64,000 nucleotides of DNA from Gammaproteobacteria bacterium (GTDB lineage: Bacteria > Pseudomonadota > Gammaproteobacteria > Pseudomonadales > Azotimanducaceae), in NCBI GenBank assembly GCA_007694905.1, contig REEU01000123.1, positions 1 to 64,000 on the forward strand, in the 5' to 3' direction. A program made the translations under genes and the position numbers. The stretch's first letter is position 1, and every line of letters starts with the position of its first letter. The notes beneath the pieces were generated by a model, which saw only the letters and a program-made list of their open reading frames with translations, was not told where the DNA came from and made no database searches. Shown here piece by piece: positions 16,910-25,443 of this stretch.

Positions 16910-17668
16910 TCAGCCACGCACCGCAGCAAGGTCGGCAGCGGCCGCGCGTGCAAGGAAGCCGCTGTCTGCGCCGAGCGTGACCATGACAAAGCCCGCATCG
17001 AGCCAACGACGGGCGAAGGCCAGACTGCCACAGTGGATGCCCGCGGCCACGCCATGGCGTCTGCACGCAGCGAGGACGCGCCCCACATCCGCAAGATGCG
17101 CCGGGTCATCGTCGTCGCCCTTTGGCGAGCGTCCACGCGACAGGCCGAGATCGGACGGCCCCACGTAGACGGCATCGATGCCGGGTACTGCGAGAATGTC
17201 GTCGATGTTTGCCAACGCCTCGGCCGTTTCGATCATCACGATGCACGCCATTTCCCGGTTTGCTTCCCTCGCATAGCCGAAACCGCCATAGACTGCAGCA
17301 CGAATCGGACCGAACGAGCGCATGCCCTCGGGGGGATAGCGGACTGCCGCCACCGCGGCCTGCGCCTCATCTGCACTGTTGACCATCGGCACGATGACGC
17401 CGTAGGCGCCGGCGTCGAGCGCCTTCATGATTGCGTCAGGTGTATTCCAGGGCACTCTGACCAGCGGCACTGCGGACGTGGCGCTGATGGCCGGCAGCAT
17501 GCTGTGGAGGTCATCGAAACCGATCTGGCCGTGCTGCAGGTCGACGCAAAGCCAGTCGAAGCCGAGCGCTCCCATGAGTTCAGCAGTATAGGGATGACCG
17601 ATGGCTAGCCATCCACCCACCGTAGCTTCGCCCGATCGCCATTGCCGCAGCACCCGATTCTCGCGCAC
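16910..17668 (-). CDS. HpcH/HpaI-family class II aldolase
   Basis: 252 residues. The family performs metal-dependent retro-aldol cleavage of 2-keto-3-deoxy or 4-hydroxy-2-oxo acids to pyruvate and an aldehyde. Seen: 'GFDWLCVDLQHGQ', metal-binding Glu in 'IVMIETAEALANID' and Asp in 'VYVGPSDLGLS'. The GTG start is 3 nt after the stop of the upstream membrane-protein gene, so they form an operon. It points toward the aminotransferase/CoA-transferase pair, which may supply or use its substrates. The exact substrate is unknown. Confidence 0.9.
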   Translation of the reverse strand: MRENRVLRQWRSGEATVGGWLAIGHPYTAELMGALGFDWLCVDLQHGQIGFDDLHSMLPAISATSAVPLVRVPWNTPDAIMKALDAGAYGVIVPMVNSADEAQAAVAAVRYPPEGMRSFGPIRAAVYGGFGYAREANREMACIVMIETAEALANIDDILAVPGIDAVYVGPSDLGLSRGRSPKGDDDDPAHLADVGRVLAACRRHGVAAGIHCGSLAFARRWLDAGFVMVTLGADSGFLARAAAADLAAVRG

Positions 17669-17671
17669 GGA

Positions 17672-18157
17672 TCAGGCCTTCTTGCTGACGGCAGGGGATG
17701 CGGCAACGGAGACGGAAGTGGCGGCAGGCCTCGCGACCAGGCGCGCGAACAGATAGCCGCCAGCGGCGCCGGCCATTCCCTGCGTCATCATGCCGCCCAG
17801 TGAGCGCGCCCCGGCCACAGGCATCAAGCCGAACATGAGCATGGCGACCCCCATGATGGCGACCACCGCCGTGAAGCCCGCAAGCGTGAATCCGAGCACG
17901 CTCCAACCCGGCAGCAGGAACCGAATCACCAGCGCCGCAACACTGAAGGCAATCAGCAGGCCCAGTCCGAAAATGGGCAGGTAGAGCGAAGCCATACCGA
18001 CGATGTCGTGCATCGTCATCGCCACCCGGTCACCCAGGGTGAAGGCGACATCCAGCCGGGCGAGCTCGGCCAACACAAATTGAGTGGACGCTGCAGCGGC
18101 GAGCGCCGCGCTTAGCACGACGGCGGCGAGAAATGCGAGAATGACGCGTAGAATCAT
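17672..18157 (-). CDS. Small integral membrane protein, unknown function
   Basis: 161 residues with about four hydrophobic helices: an N-terminal one ('ILRVILAFLAAVVLSAAL'), two around residues 55-105, and one near residues 120-140 with 'GGMMTQGMAGAAGGYLF'. I do not recognise a named family. The ATG at 18157 begins the hydrophobic segment; the open frame extends upstream, but that sequence is not membrane-like. It lies immediately ahead of the aldolase gene. A transport or membrane-anchoring role is a guess only. Confidence 0.75.
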   Translation of the reverse strand: MILRVILAFLAAVVLSAALAAAASTQFVLAELARLDVAFTLGDRVAMTMHDIVGMASLYLPIFGLGLLIAFSVAALVIRFLLPGWSVLGFTLAGFTAVVAIMGVAMLMFGLMPVAGARSLGGMMTQGMAGAAGGYLFARLVARPAATSVSVAASPAVSKKA

Positions 18158-18269
18158 GCAGTCGCCCTGCCCTTCGGAAACGGCAGCTCGCCCAGCAATG
18201 AGCGCGCCCCACGTCTGCATGGTGACCGTTTCCGGGCAACACGTGAAGCCCCTTGTCGAGGAAGAGCCT

Positions 18270-19379
18270 ATGCCAGCCATGGTCACGCGCCGTACCGGCA
18301 TCCTGCTGACGCTGTTCATGCTGATCCTCAGCGCCCGTGTGGAAGCGGATGGCTACAGAATCGAGACCGTGATCGAAGACATTGCGTTTCCGTGGAGCAT
18401 CGGCTTTCTCCCGGACGGCGATGCCCTGGTCACCCAACGCGGCGGACAACTGCGACGCCTGTCCGCGACCGGCGAAGTCTCGCCACCAATCGCGGGCGTT
18501 CCTCCGGTGTTTGCGCGCAGCCAGGCCGGACTGTTCGATGCCCTGCCCGCACCCGACTTTGCCGACAGCGGTGTGCTCTTCCTGAGCTACGCGCATGGGG
18601 ATGCCCAGGCCAACACGCCCCGGGTGGCTCGCGCGCGCCTCACGGAGGACGGCCTCGAGGACCTCGAGGTGATCTTCAGCGGCACGCCGAAACAGGGCAC
18701 CGCGGCGCACTACGGCGGGCGGCTGGCTTTCCTACCCGATGGGACCCTCCTCGTTACCACCGGTGACGGATTCAACTACAGGGAGGACCCCCAGCGCCTG
18801 GACAATACCCGCGGCAAGACCATTCGCATCCACACCGACGGCAGCGCGCCCGCCGACAATCCGTTCATCGACGACGCCGATGCCATGGACGTGATCTGGA
18901 CCTACGGCCATCGCAATCCGCAGGGTCTCGTGGTTTTGCCCGATGGTCGGGTCTTCCAGCACGAGCACGGGCCTGCTGGAGGTGACGAGTTCAATCACCT
19001 TCAAGTCGGCCGCAACTATGGCTGGCCGGTGATCACCCACGGCCTGGACTACACCGGCGCACGGATTTCCCCCTTCACCGAATACCCGGGCATGGAGCAA
19101 CCGCTGGTGGACTGGACCCCATCCATCGCCCCTTCGGGCCTCGCCTACTACGATGGCGACGCGTTCCCGCAGTGGCAGGGACAGTTCTTCGTTGGGGGGC
19201 TGGCTGAGCAGAGCATTCGCAGGGTGGAGCTGCGCGGCGACGATGCGGTGGATCATGGCACCGTGTTCGACGAGATCGGAGCCCGAATTCGCGACGTGCG
19301 CACCGGCCCCGATGGCTTCCTGTACGTCCTGACCGACGAGCGTAACGGACGCATCCTTCGCATCCGACCCAGGGACTAG
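18270..19379 (+). CDS. PQQ-dependent sugar dehydrogenase family protein (soluble aldose dehydrogenase/YliI-like)
   Basis: 369 residues with a signal peptide (residues about 1-25, basic start then 'ILLTLFMLILSARVEA'), so periplasmic. The six-bladed beta-propeller family oxidises aldose sugars using PQQ. Typical motifs: 'AFPWSIGFLPDG', 'TYGHRNPQGLVVLPDG', 'EHGPAGGDEFNHL' and 'GRNYGWPVITHG'. The ATG at 18270 is preceded by GAGGAAGAG; an in-frame ATG at 18279 is an alternative. It is divergent from the small membrane protein and ends at a terminator shared with the BCCT gene. Whether PQQ is made by this organism is not visible here. Confidence 0.9.
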   Translation: MPAMVTRRTGILLTLFMLILSARVEADGYRIETVIEDIAFPWSIGFLPDGDALVTQRGGQLRRLSATGEVSPPIAGVPPVFARSQAGLFDALPAPDFADSGVLFLSYAHGDAQANTPRVARARLTEDGLEDLEVIFSGTPKQGTAAHYGGRLAFLPDGTLLVTTGDGFNYREDPQRLDNTRGKTIRIHTDGSAPADNPFIDDADAMDVIWTYGHRNPQGLVVLPDGRVFQHEHGPAGGDEFNHLQVGRNYGWPVITHGLDYTGARISPFTEYPGMEQPLVDWTPSIAPSGLAYYDGDAFPQWQGQFFVGGLAEQSIRRVELRGDDAVDHGTVFDEIGARIRDVRTGPDGFLYVLTDERNGRILRIRPRD

Positions 19380-19406
19380 GAGTCTCACCATGCTCGGTGA
19401 GACTCC
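19379..19406. terminator. Bidirectional terminator between convergent genes
   Basis: Perfect 11-bp stem GGAGTCTCACC (19379-19389) with its complement at 19396-19406 and a 6-nt loop. It begins in the stop codon of the sugar dehydrogenase and ends 10 nt before the end of the convergent BCCT gene. Confidence 0.7.
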
Positions 19407-19416
19407 GGAGCAACGT

Positions 19417-21042
19417 TCAGTCGTGCCGCCCCTTCGGTACGGGCCGTTCCTTCTCCATCACCGACTCGCTGTCGGCTCCCATGGGATCGATGGCAGGCGT
19501 CCGCCCCTCTGCGAGATCGTCCAGGGAGTAGCCGAGATAGTCCGCATGCAGGGCACGGGTCAGAGCCACCGCCATGAACACCAGCAGCAGGCAAAACGGG
19601 AAGCCCAGGGTAGTGATCACGTTCTGCAGCGCACCAAGACCGCCTCCCAGCAGCAGCGTTGCCGCGATCAGACCCAGCAGCACGGTCCAGAATGCGCGCT
19701 GCACCGTCCGTGACGGTTGGTCATCACGACGGGTGAGCTGGTCGATCACCAGCGCTGCCGAGTCTGCCGACGTCGTCAGGAAGACGATGATGATCACCAC
19801 ACTGAGCACTGACGTCAGGGTTGCAAGCGGAAACTGCTCCAGGAACCGGAACAGGGCCACCGACACATCCGCCTGCACGGCCGTCGCGATGTCCACACCC
19901 TGGTTCAGCTCCAGATCGAACGCCGCGAGGCCGAACACGGAGAACCATACCACCGTGAATAGAAGCGGTGCCCCGAGTGCGCCACCGACGAACTGGCGGA
20001 TGGTCCGGCCTTTGGAGATTCGCGCAATGAAGATGCCGACGTAGGGTGCCCAGGAAATCGTCCAGGCCCAATAGAAGACCGTCCAGCTGCGCTGCCAGTC
20101 GCCACCCTGGAACGTGTCGGTCCAGAACGCGAGCCGGGGCAGAGCGTCCAGATAGTTGCCGATGTTCTCCACTGTTCCCGCTGTGAGGAACAGTGTCGGA
20201 CCACTGATCCAGATGAACAGTAAAATGAATAGCGCGATGCTGATGTTCAACTGGGACAGTCGCTTGATTCCGCGGTCCAGGCCAAGGACCACAGAAATGG
20301 TCGCTACCACCGTGATTGTCAGCACGATCAATGTCCGCGACAGATCGCCAAGGGGAACCCCCAGCAGATGGGCAAGTCCGCTGTTCAGCTGCAGCGTGCC
20401 CAGGCCGACAGACACCGCGACCCCGAACAGGGTTCCGAGGACCGCGATGATGTCGATGGTCCAGCCGATCGGGCCATAGATCCGGCGGCCGAGGACCGTG
20501 TAGAACAGACTGCTGATCCGCATCGGCAGTCCTTGCCGATACGTGAAATACCCGATCGCCAGTGCTGGAAGCGTAAAGATCGTCCAGGTGTGCAGTCCGA
20601 AATGATACAGCGCAATCTGCATTGCCAGTTCCGCGGACTCCCGACTCTTCGGCTCCACGCCATCGAACGGCGGGCTGGCAAAGTGCGAAATCGGCTCGGC
20701 AACGCCCCAGAACATCAAAATCGTACCGATGCCTGCCGCAAACAGCATGGCGAACCAGGTCCAGGTTCCGTATTCAGGGCGCTCGTGATCCTGACTCAAA
20801 CGAATATTGCCGTACCGCGACAGCGCAACCCAGATCAGGAACAGGAGCAGGCCCGAGACGCTAAGGATGTAGAACCAACCGAAATAGGCCACCGTGAAGT
20901 CGGTAAGCAGCCCGAAAAACGCCGCAACCGCATCCGAAAATGGCAATGCGAACGCGACAAAAAGCACCGCCAGACCAGCGGAGGCGAAGAACACCACCGG
21001 GATGGCTTCGACGTTCAGAGCACGGGCCAATCGATCGAACAT
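19417..21042 (-). CDS. BCCT-family betaine/choline/carnitine transporter
   Basis: 541 residues, about twelve membrane helices, and a short charged C-terminus ending 'ERPVPKGRHD'. The family imports quaternary ammonium compounds, usually with Na+ or H+. The aromatic signature around helix 8 is seen as 'FYWAWTISWAPYVGIFIARISKGRT', given here in two overlapping parts, and the early 'MFWGVAEPISHF' is typical. The ATG at 21042 has GGGGAAA ahead and opens the conserved 'MFDRLARAL'. A role in osmoprotection or in feeding betaine or carnitine catabolism is possible. The short C-terminal tail suggests no elaborate osmosensor domain. Confidence 0.92.
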   Translation of the reverse strand: MFDRLARALNVEAIPVVFFASAGLAVLFVAFALPFSDAVAAFFGLLTDFTVAYFGWFYILSVSGLLLFLIWVALSRYGNIRLSQDHERPEYGTWTWFAMLFAAGIGTILMFWGVAEPISHFASPPFDGVEPKSRESAELAMQIALYHFGLHTWTIFTLPALAIGYFTYRQGLPMRISSLFYTVLGRRIYGPIGWTIDIIAVLGTLFGVAVSVGLGTLQLNSGLAHLLGVPLGDLSRTLIVLTITVVATISVVLGLDRGIKRLSQLNISIALFILLFIWISGPTLFLTAGTVENIGNYLDALPRLAFWTDTFQGGDWQRSWTVFYWAWTISWAPYVGIFIARISKGRTIRQFVGGALGAPLLFTVVWFSVFGLAAFDLELNQGVDIATAVQADVSVALFRFLEQFPLATLTSVLSVVIIIVFLTTSADSAALVIDQLTRRDDQPSRTVQRAFWTVLLGLIAATLLLGGGLGALQNVITTLGFPFCLLLVFMAVALTRALHADYLGYSLDDLAEGRTPAIDPMGADSESVMEKERPVPKGRHD

Positions 21043-21215
21043 GTCTGATTTCCCCACCACACGAGCGCGATAGCCTACCGGATCGATCCGGGTGCTGCAG
21101 GGTGACGGCCTTGCACAGCTCCGCACAGTGCTCCGGCGGGACGGATTTGGTCAGGCACAGCTTCATGCTTTGTTGTATGGTGGCGCGCTTTTGGCCACCA
21201 GGAACCTCGCGGGGC

Positions 21216-22427
21216 ATGCAAACTCCCTGGCATTACGGCTGGAACGTGGTCGGGCTGACACTGGTCTTCCAGGCCGTGACCATCGGCATCCTGATCTATT
21301 GTTTCGCCCTTTTCGTGGTGCCCTGGCTGGAAGCTTTCGAGACCAGCCGCGGTCGCGTCATGATCGCCATTACCGTGCTGCAGATCGGAGTCGGTCTGTT
21401 GAGCCCCATTGCCGGCCGCGCCATGGACGCCATGTCGCTGCGCTGGCTGGTGATCGGGGGTGCTTGTGCGCTGACCGCAGGTCTTCTGCTGGCCTCCTTC
21501 GCCACCGCCATGTGGCAGATCATCGCGCTCTACGCCCTGGTGATGCCGCTGGGCATGGCCATGGCCGGGCCGCTGGCGGCCCAGACCCTTGTCACGCGCT
21601 GGTTCCTGGAGCGCCGCGGCATGGCTCTGGGCGTTTCGGCCATCGGCACCTCCATCGGCGGTTTCGCCTTTCCCTTCCTGACCGGCTACATGCTCGAGCA
21701 GTTCGGCTGGCGCGTCGCACTCCAAACTCTCGCGGCGCTGACGCTGATCGCCGTCGTGCCGCTGTCGTTCCTGATCCTGCGGCGGCAGCCCCCCCGGCCT
21801 GAGCCCATTCCTGCATCTGCAGCGACTGGCGACGGGACCCCTGCGGTCCAGCGTCAGGATTGGCCAGTCGCCTCCATCCTGCGCGCACCCATGTTCTGGA
21901 TCGCAGTGGTGGCGTTCCTGCCGACCAATGCCGCGTTCGGAGCGATCCAGTTCAACCTCGGTGCCCTGACCCGCGATCTGGGTCACCCCACAAGCTATGC
22001 GGCGCTGCTCATTTCGCTGAGTTCCGCCTGCATGATCGCCGGCAAATTTGCCTTTGGAGCCGCCGCCGATCGTGTCGATCATCGTTGGTTGTACTTCATC
22101 ATGGCCGCCGGAATGGGGGGCTCACTGCTGATGCTGATGGGCACACCTGCGCTGCTCACGCTGATATTGGCTGCAGCCCTGATGGGCCTTGCGGGCGGCG
22201 GCATCCTGACTCTGATGGCGGTGATCTATGGCAGCCGCTTCGGCGCAGCCTCCTTCGGCCGGGTGATGGGGCTCGGCATGATGTTCATCACCATCGCCTC
22301 GCTCGGCCCACTGTTCTCCGGCTGGATCCACGACCGCACCGGTAGCTACGACATCGCCTTTGGCCTGTTTGCGCTGCTGTTCCTGCCGGCGGCCATTGCA
22401 GTCTACCGCCTGCCGGCACCCCGTTGA
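21216..22427 (+). CDS. MFS transporter (monocarboxylate/oxalate-formate antiporter-like)
   Basis: 403 residues and twelve predicted helices. The opening 'MQTPWHYGWNVVGLTLVFQ' with its W-x-x-x-x-G-W pattern resembles the MCT/OxlT-like MFS group that carries small carboxylates. The loop between helices 2 and 3 carries 'GRAMDAMSLRWLVIGG', and a longer central loop lies near residues 190-220. The start is uncertain: the ATG at 21216 begins the family N-terminus but its ribosome-binding site is weak, and upstream in-frame ATG codons exist. Divergent from the BCCT gene; cstA follows after 67 nt. Confidence 0.85.
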   Translation: MQTPWHYGWNVVGLTLVFQAVTIGILIYCFALFVVPWLEAFETSRGRVMIAITVLQIGVGLLSPIAGRAMDAMSLRWLVIGGACALTAGLLLASFATAMWQIIALYALVMPLGMAMAGPLAAQTLVTRWFLERRGMALGVSAIGTSIGGFAFPFLTGYMLEQFGWRVALQTLAALTLIAVVPLSFLILRRQPPRPEPIPASAATGDGTPAVQRQDWPVASILRAPMFWIAVVAFLPTNAAFGAIQFNLGALTRDLGHPTSYAALLISLSSACMIAGKFAFGAAADRVDHRWLYFIMAAGMGGSLLMLMGTPALLTLILAAALMGLAGGGILTLMAVIYGSRFGAASFGRVMGLGMMFITIASLGPLFSGWIHDRTGSYDIAFGLFALLFLPAAIAVYRLPAPR

Positions 22428-22494
22428 GCCGAAGGTCTCCGGCAGGCTATCGTCCTGCGGCGCGCCCGCGCATGGGCACTGGAGGTAACAGATC

Positions 22495-24183
22495 GTGACA
22501 AGCTGGGTCCTGGCCCTGTTCGCATTCGCTGCCTTTTTCGCGGGGTACCGCTTCTATTCGAAGTATCTGGCCGAGCAGGTATTCCGTCTCGACCCCGATT
22601 TCACTACGCCCGCTCACCGCTTCAACGATGGCATCGATTTCGTCCCCACCAACCGGTTCGTGCTGTGGGGGCACCACTTCACCTCCGTGGCAGGCGCAGC
22701 ACCCATCGTCGGCCCCGCGATCGCCATGATCTGGGGCTGGGGTCCTGCCTTGGCATGGGTGCTGGTCGGGACCGTGTTCATTGCCGGCATTCACGACTTC
22801 GGAACGCTGTGGGCGTCCGCCCGCAACCGGGGCGTTTCCATGGGTGCCATCGCACGCAATGTCATCAGTCCGCGCGCATTTAACCTCTTCCTGCTGATCA
22901 TTTTCTTCCTGATGCTGATGGTCAACGCCGTCTTCGCCGTGATCATCGGCACGCTTTTCACCAACTTCCCCGCCAGCGTCATCCCCTACTGGATGCAGAT
23001 CCCCATCGCGCTCACCATCGGCTGGTTGATCTACCGCCGCGGCGTCGGGGTGCTCTGGCCGGCGCTGATAGGCCTGCTGCTGCTGCTGGGCCTGGTGGGC
23101 GTCGGGGCAGCGGTTCCGGTGAGCCTGCCCGCGAGCATCGGCGGGCTCCCCGACATTGCCTGGTGGACGGCCATCATGCTGGCCTACGGTGCGTTCGCAT
23201 CGCGGCTCCCGGTCTGGCTGCTGCTGCAGCCCCGGGATTTCATGAATGCCCATCTGTTGTTCATCGGGCTGATTCTGATCTATCTCGGCGTGTTCGTCGG
23301 CCGTCCGGAAATCGTCGCACCGATCTATAACACCGCGTTGCCGCCGGACACCCCCCCGTTGCTACCGCTGCTGTTCGTGACCATTGCCTGCGGTGCCATC
23401 TCCGGTTTCCACGGGCTGGTGAGCTCCGGGACCACCTCGAAGCAGATCGGCCAGGAGACTGATGCCCGCTTCATTGGTTACCTGGGTTCCACTGGAGAAG
23501 GCCTGCTCGCAGTCGCAGCCATTCTCGCCTGTGCCGCGGGTTTTGCGACGTTCGACGCCTGGAGCGTCCACTACGAATCCTGGGCGCATGCCAGCTCCAG
23601 CGGCATTGCCGCCTTTGTCAGCGGAGCCGGCAATTTCATGGCGCACCTGGGCCTGCCGGTCACGCTCGGAACCACATTCGTCTCCATGATGGTGGTGTGT
23701 TTCGCAGCCACCAGTCTCGATACCAGCATGCGCCTGCAGCGATTCGTTCTGGCTGAACTCGGTCGTCAGTACCGGGTGCCCGTGCTCGCCAACATCAATT
23801 TTACCACCGCGCTGGTGTTCGTCCTTTGCGTCGCCCTCGCCTTCTTCGCCGACCCAGAACGCCCCGGCCAGGGCGGCATGATCCTCTGGCCGCTGTTCGG
23901 CACCACCAACCAGCTCACCGCAGCGCTGTCCCTGCTGATCCTGACCCTGATCTTCTGGTACACGAAGCGGCCATATCTGCTGACGCTGATCCCGTTCCTG
24001 TTCGTGGCGACGGTCACCACCTGGGCCATGTTCATCAACGTTGGCAACTACCTGGCGCAGGGCAACCTGCTGCTCACCGGTATCGGCGGGCTGCTGCTGG
24101 CCCTGAACATCTGGCTGATCCTGGAAGGTGTGGCAGCGATCCGCCGACCGCGACAAGCAGACGATGTCCTGGAATCCGGCTAA
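22495..24183 (+). CDS. cstA: Carbon starvation protein A (CstA), peptide/pyruvate transporter family
   Basis: 562 residues, about 16 membrane segments, shorter than E. coli CstA (about 700). Family members import peptides or pyruvate during carbon limitation. Diagnostic 'FVPTNRFVLWGHHFTSVAG' and 'PIVGPAIAMIWGW' lie in the first 85 residues, and 'GLVSSGTTSKQIGQETDA' is in the centre. The GTG start has a strong GGAGGT ahead. The 3' end overlaps the next small gene by 20 nt, whose product ends in Cys-Cys and in turn overlaps an ArsA-like ATPase gene, so the three are co-transcribed and likely act together. Confidence 0.93.
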   Translation: MTSWVLALFAFAAFFAGYRFYSKYLAEQVFRLDPDFTTPAHRFNDGIDFVPTNRFVLWGHHFTSVAGAAPIVGPAIAMIWGWGPALAWVLVGTVFIAGIHDFGTLWASARNRGVSMGAIARNVISPRAFNLFLLIIFFLMLMVNAVFAVIIGTLFTNFPASVIPYWMQIPIALTIGWLIYRRGVGVLWPALIGLLLLLGLVGVGAAVPVSLPASIGGLPDIAWWTAIMLAYGAFASRLPVWLLLQPRDFMNAHLLFIGLILIYLGVFVGRPEIVAPIYNTALPPDTPPLLPLLFVTIACGAISGFHGLVSSGTTSKQIGQETDARFIGYLGSTGEGLLAVAAILACAAGFATFDAWSVHYESWAHASSSGIAAFVSGAGNFMAHLGLPVTLGTTFVSMMVVCFAATSLDTSMRLQRFVLAELGRQYRVPVLANINFTTALVFVLCVALAFFADPERPGQGGMILWPLFGTTNQLTAALSLLILTLIFWYTKRPYLLTLIPFLFVATVTTWAMFINVGNYLAQGNLLLTGIGGLLLALNIWLILEGVAAIRRPRQADDVLESG

Positions 24184-24445
24184 CCGCGTGCGCCGCATCA
24201 GCGCGCGCATCGCCGCGTTCTACGACACCGCCTATGCGGCGCCCTATCGTCGACACCAGCGCCGGGCTCAGCGCCGCCAGGAGGATCTGTTCCGGCTGCT
24301 GGTGATGTCCGAGGCGCTCGGCATACCCAATCCGGCCAGCTTTTACACGCTGGAACTGCTGCCTTTCCTGCTGGAGGACTTTCACGCCTGGCATCTACGC
24401 ATGGGGCTTGAACATTCCCCCTTGGACGGCTTCAGGTGCTGCTGA
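24164..24445 (+). CDS. Small CstA-linked protein ending in Cys-Cys (cory-CC-star-like)
   Basis: 93 residues from the ATG at 24164; a GTG at 24188 is an alternative start. The Arg-rich N-terminal half ('RRHQRRAQRRQEDLFRLL') precedes 'MSEALGIPNPASFYTLELLP' and a final 'GFRCC' directly before the stop. From memory, a small family called cory-CC-star has this terminal Cys-Cys-stop and is found between cstA and an ArsA-like ATPase, matching the arrangement here; I could not check it by search. There is no strong membrane helix. The reading frame overlaps cstA by 20 nt and the ATPase by 10 nt, which argues for tight translational coupling. The function is unknown; metal or thiol chemistry and tail-directed handling by the ATPase are both possible. 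Confidence 0.75.
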   Translation: MSWNPANRVRRISARIAAFYDTAYAAPYRRHQRRAQRRQEDLFRLLVMSEALGIPNPASFYTLELLPFLLEDFHAWHLRMGLEHSPLDGFRCC

Positions 24446-25431
24446 AGCGTCTGCTCGCGCGCGGACGGACCGCTTCGCGCACGATGGCAGAGGATCTCGG
24501 AGTACGACCCGACCTCACGTTCTTCGGAGGTAAGGGTGGCGTCGGCAAAACGACGTGCGCCGCAGCCTGGGCGCTCGGCCGCGCGAAGGCAGGACACCCC
24601 GTGCTGCTGGTATCCACGGATCCGGCCCACTCCCTGGGCGACTTGCTCGAACTTCCGCTGGGACCGCGACCGAAGCCGGTCGCGGTCGGTCTGGATGCCA
24701 TGGAGTTGGCACCCGATGTAGCGCTCGCTGAGTACATCAGCAACGTCAAAGCGAACCTGCGCGAGCTGGCCAGCCCTGAGCTTCGCACCATCGCCGAGCG
24801 CCAGGCCGACCTCGCAGCGGGCGCCCCGGGCGCGCTGGATGCCGCACTGTTCGAGGCCATGGTCCGCTGCATCCTCGATCTCGGCCCCGGCTACAACGAG
24901 GTTGTGTTTGATACCGCACCCACGGGCCAGACCCTGCAGCTACTTAGTCTTCCTGAAGTCATGGCGACGTGGACGGATGCCATGCTCGCTCGCCGTCGGG
25001 AGGCACGTGCTGAGTGGATGGAACGTGCGCCGGAGGGGCGATCAGCGGAGGATCGGGCCGTCGCGATCCTGGATGCACGGAGGCGGCGCTTCGAGCAGGT
25101 CCGCAGCCTGCTCGCGGATTCGGACCATACCGGCTTCATCCCTGTGCTGAATGCCGATGCGCTGTCCTTTGTCGAGACCCGGCGCATGGTGGACAAGCTC
25201 ACACGCGCTGGTATCAACATACCCTGTCTGATCGTGAACCGGGTGTTGCCGGATTCGGCACAAGGAGATTTCGTCACGGCGCTGCGAACAACCCAGGCAC
25301 GTTACCTCAGAGCCATCGACTCGACGTTCGCGCATCATCCGCGTCTGCGCGTCGACCACAGGGCGCAGGAGATTCGCGGCATCGATGCGCTGCTCGAGCT
25401 GGCTTCGCGCATCACCGCCGCGGCACAATGA
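24436..25431 (+). CDS. ArsA/GET3-family ATPase linked to CstA
   Basis: 331 residues. The deviant Walker A 'GGKGGVGKTTCAAAWALG' with the signature lysine is typical of ArsA/Get3, followed by 'LLVSTDPAHSLGD' (switch I) and 'VVFDTAPTGQTLQLLSLPE' (switch II). There is only one ATPase half, so it should act as a dimer like GET3. The GTG start lies inside the preceding small gene. No arsenite pump (ArsB) or ars regulator is nearby, so arsenic efflux is unlikely; the partner is more plausibly the CC-ending protein or CstA. The shorter C-terminal domain suggests a different client from eukaryotic Get3. Confidence 0.88.
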   Translation: MLLKRLLARGRTASRTMAEDLGVRPDLTFFGGKGGVGKTTCAAAWALGRAKAGHPVLLVSTDPAHSLGDLLELPLGPRPKPVAVGLDAMELAPDVALAEYISNVKANLRELASPELRTIAERQADLAAGAPGALDAALFEAMVRCILDLGPGYNEVVFDTAPTGQTLQLLSLPEVMATWTDAMLARRREARAEWMERAPEGRSAEDRAVAILDARRRRFEQVRSLLADSDHTGFIPVLNADALSFVETRRMVDKLTRAGINIPCLIVNRVLPDSAQGDFVTALRTTQARYLRAIDSTFAHHPRLRVDHRAQEIRGIDALLELASRITAAAQ

Positions 25432-25443
25432 AGCTTGCGGTCG

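Noticed and set aside
24436-25431. Arsenite pump ATPase (arsenic resistance)
   Set aside because: No arsB, arsR or arsC nearby; only a single ATPase half and tight coupling to cstA.
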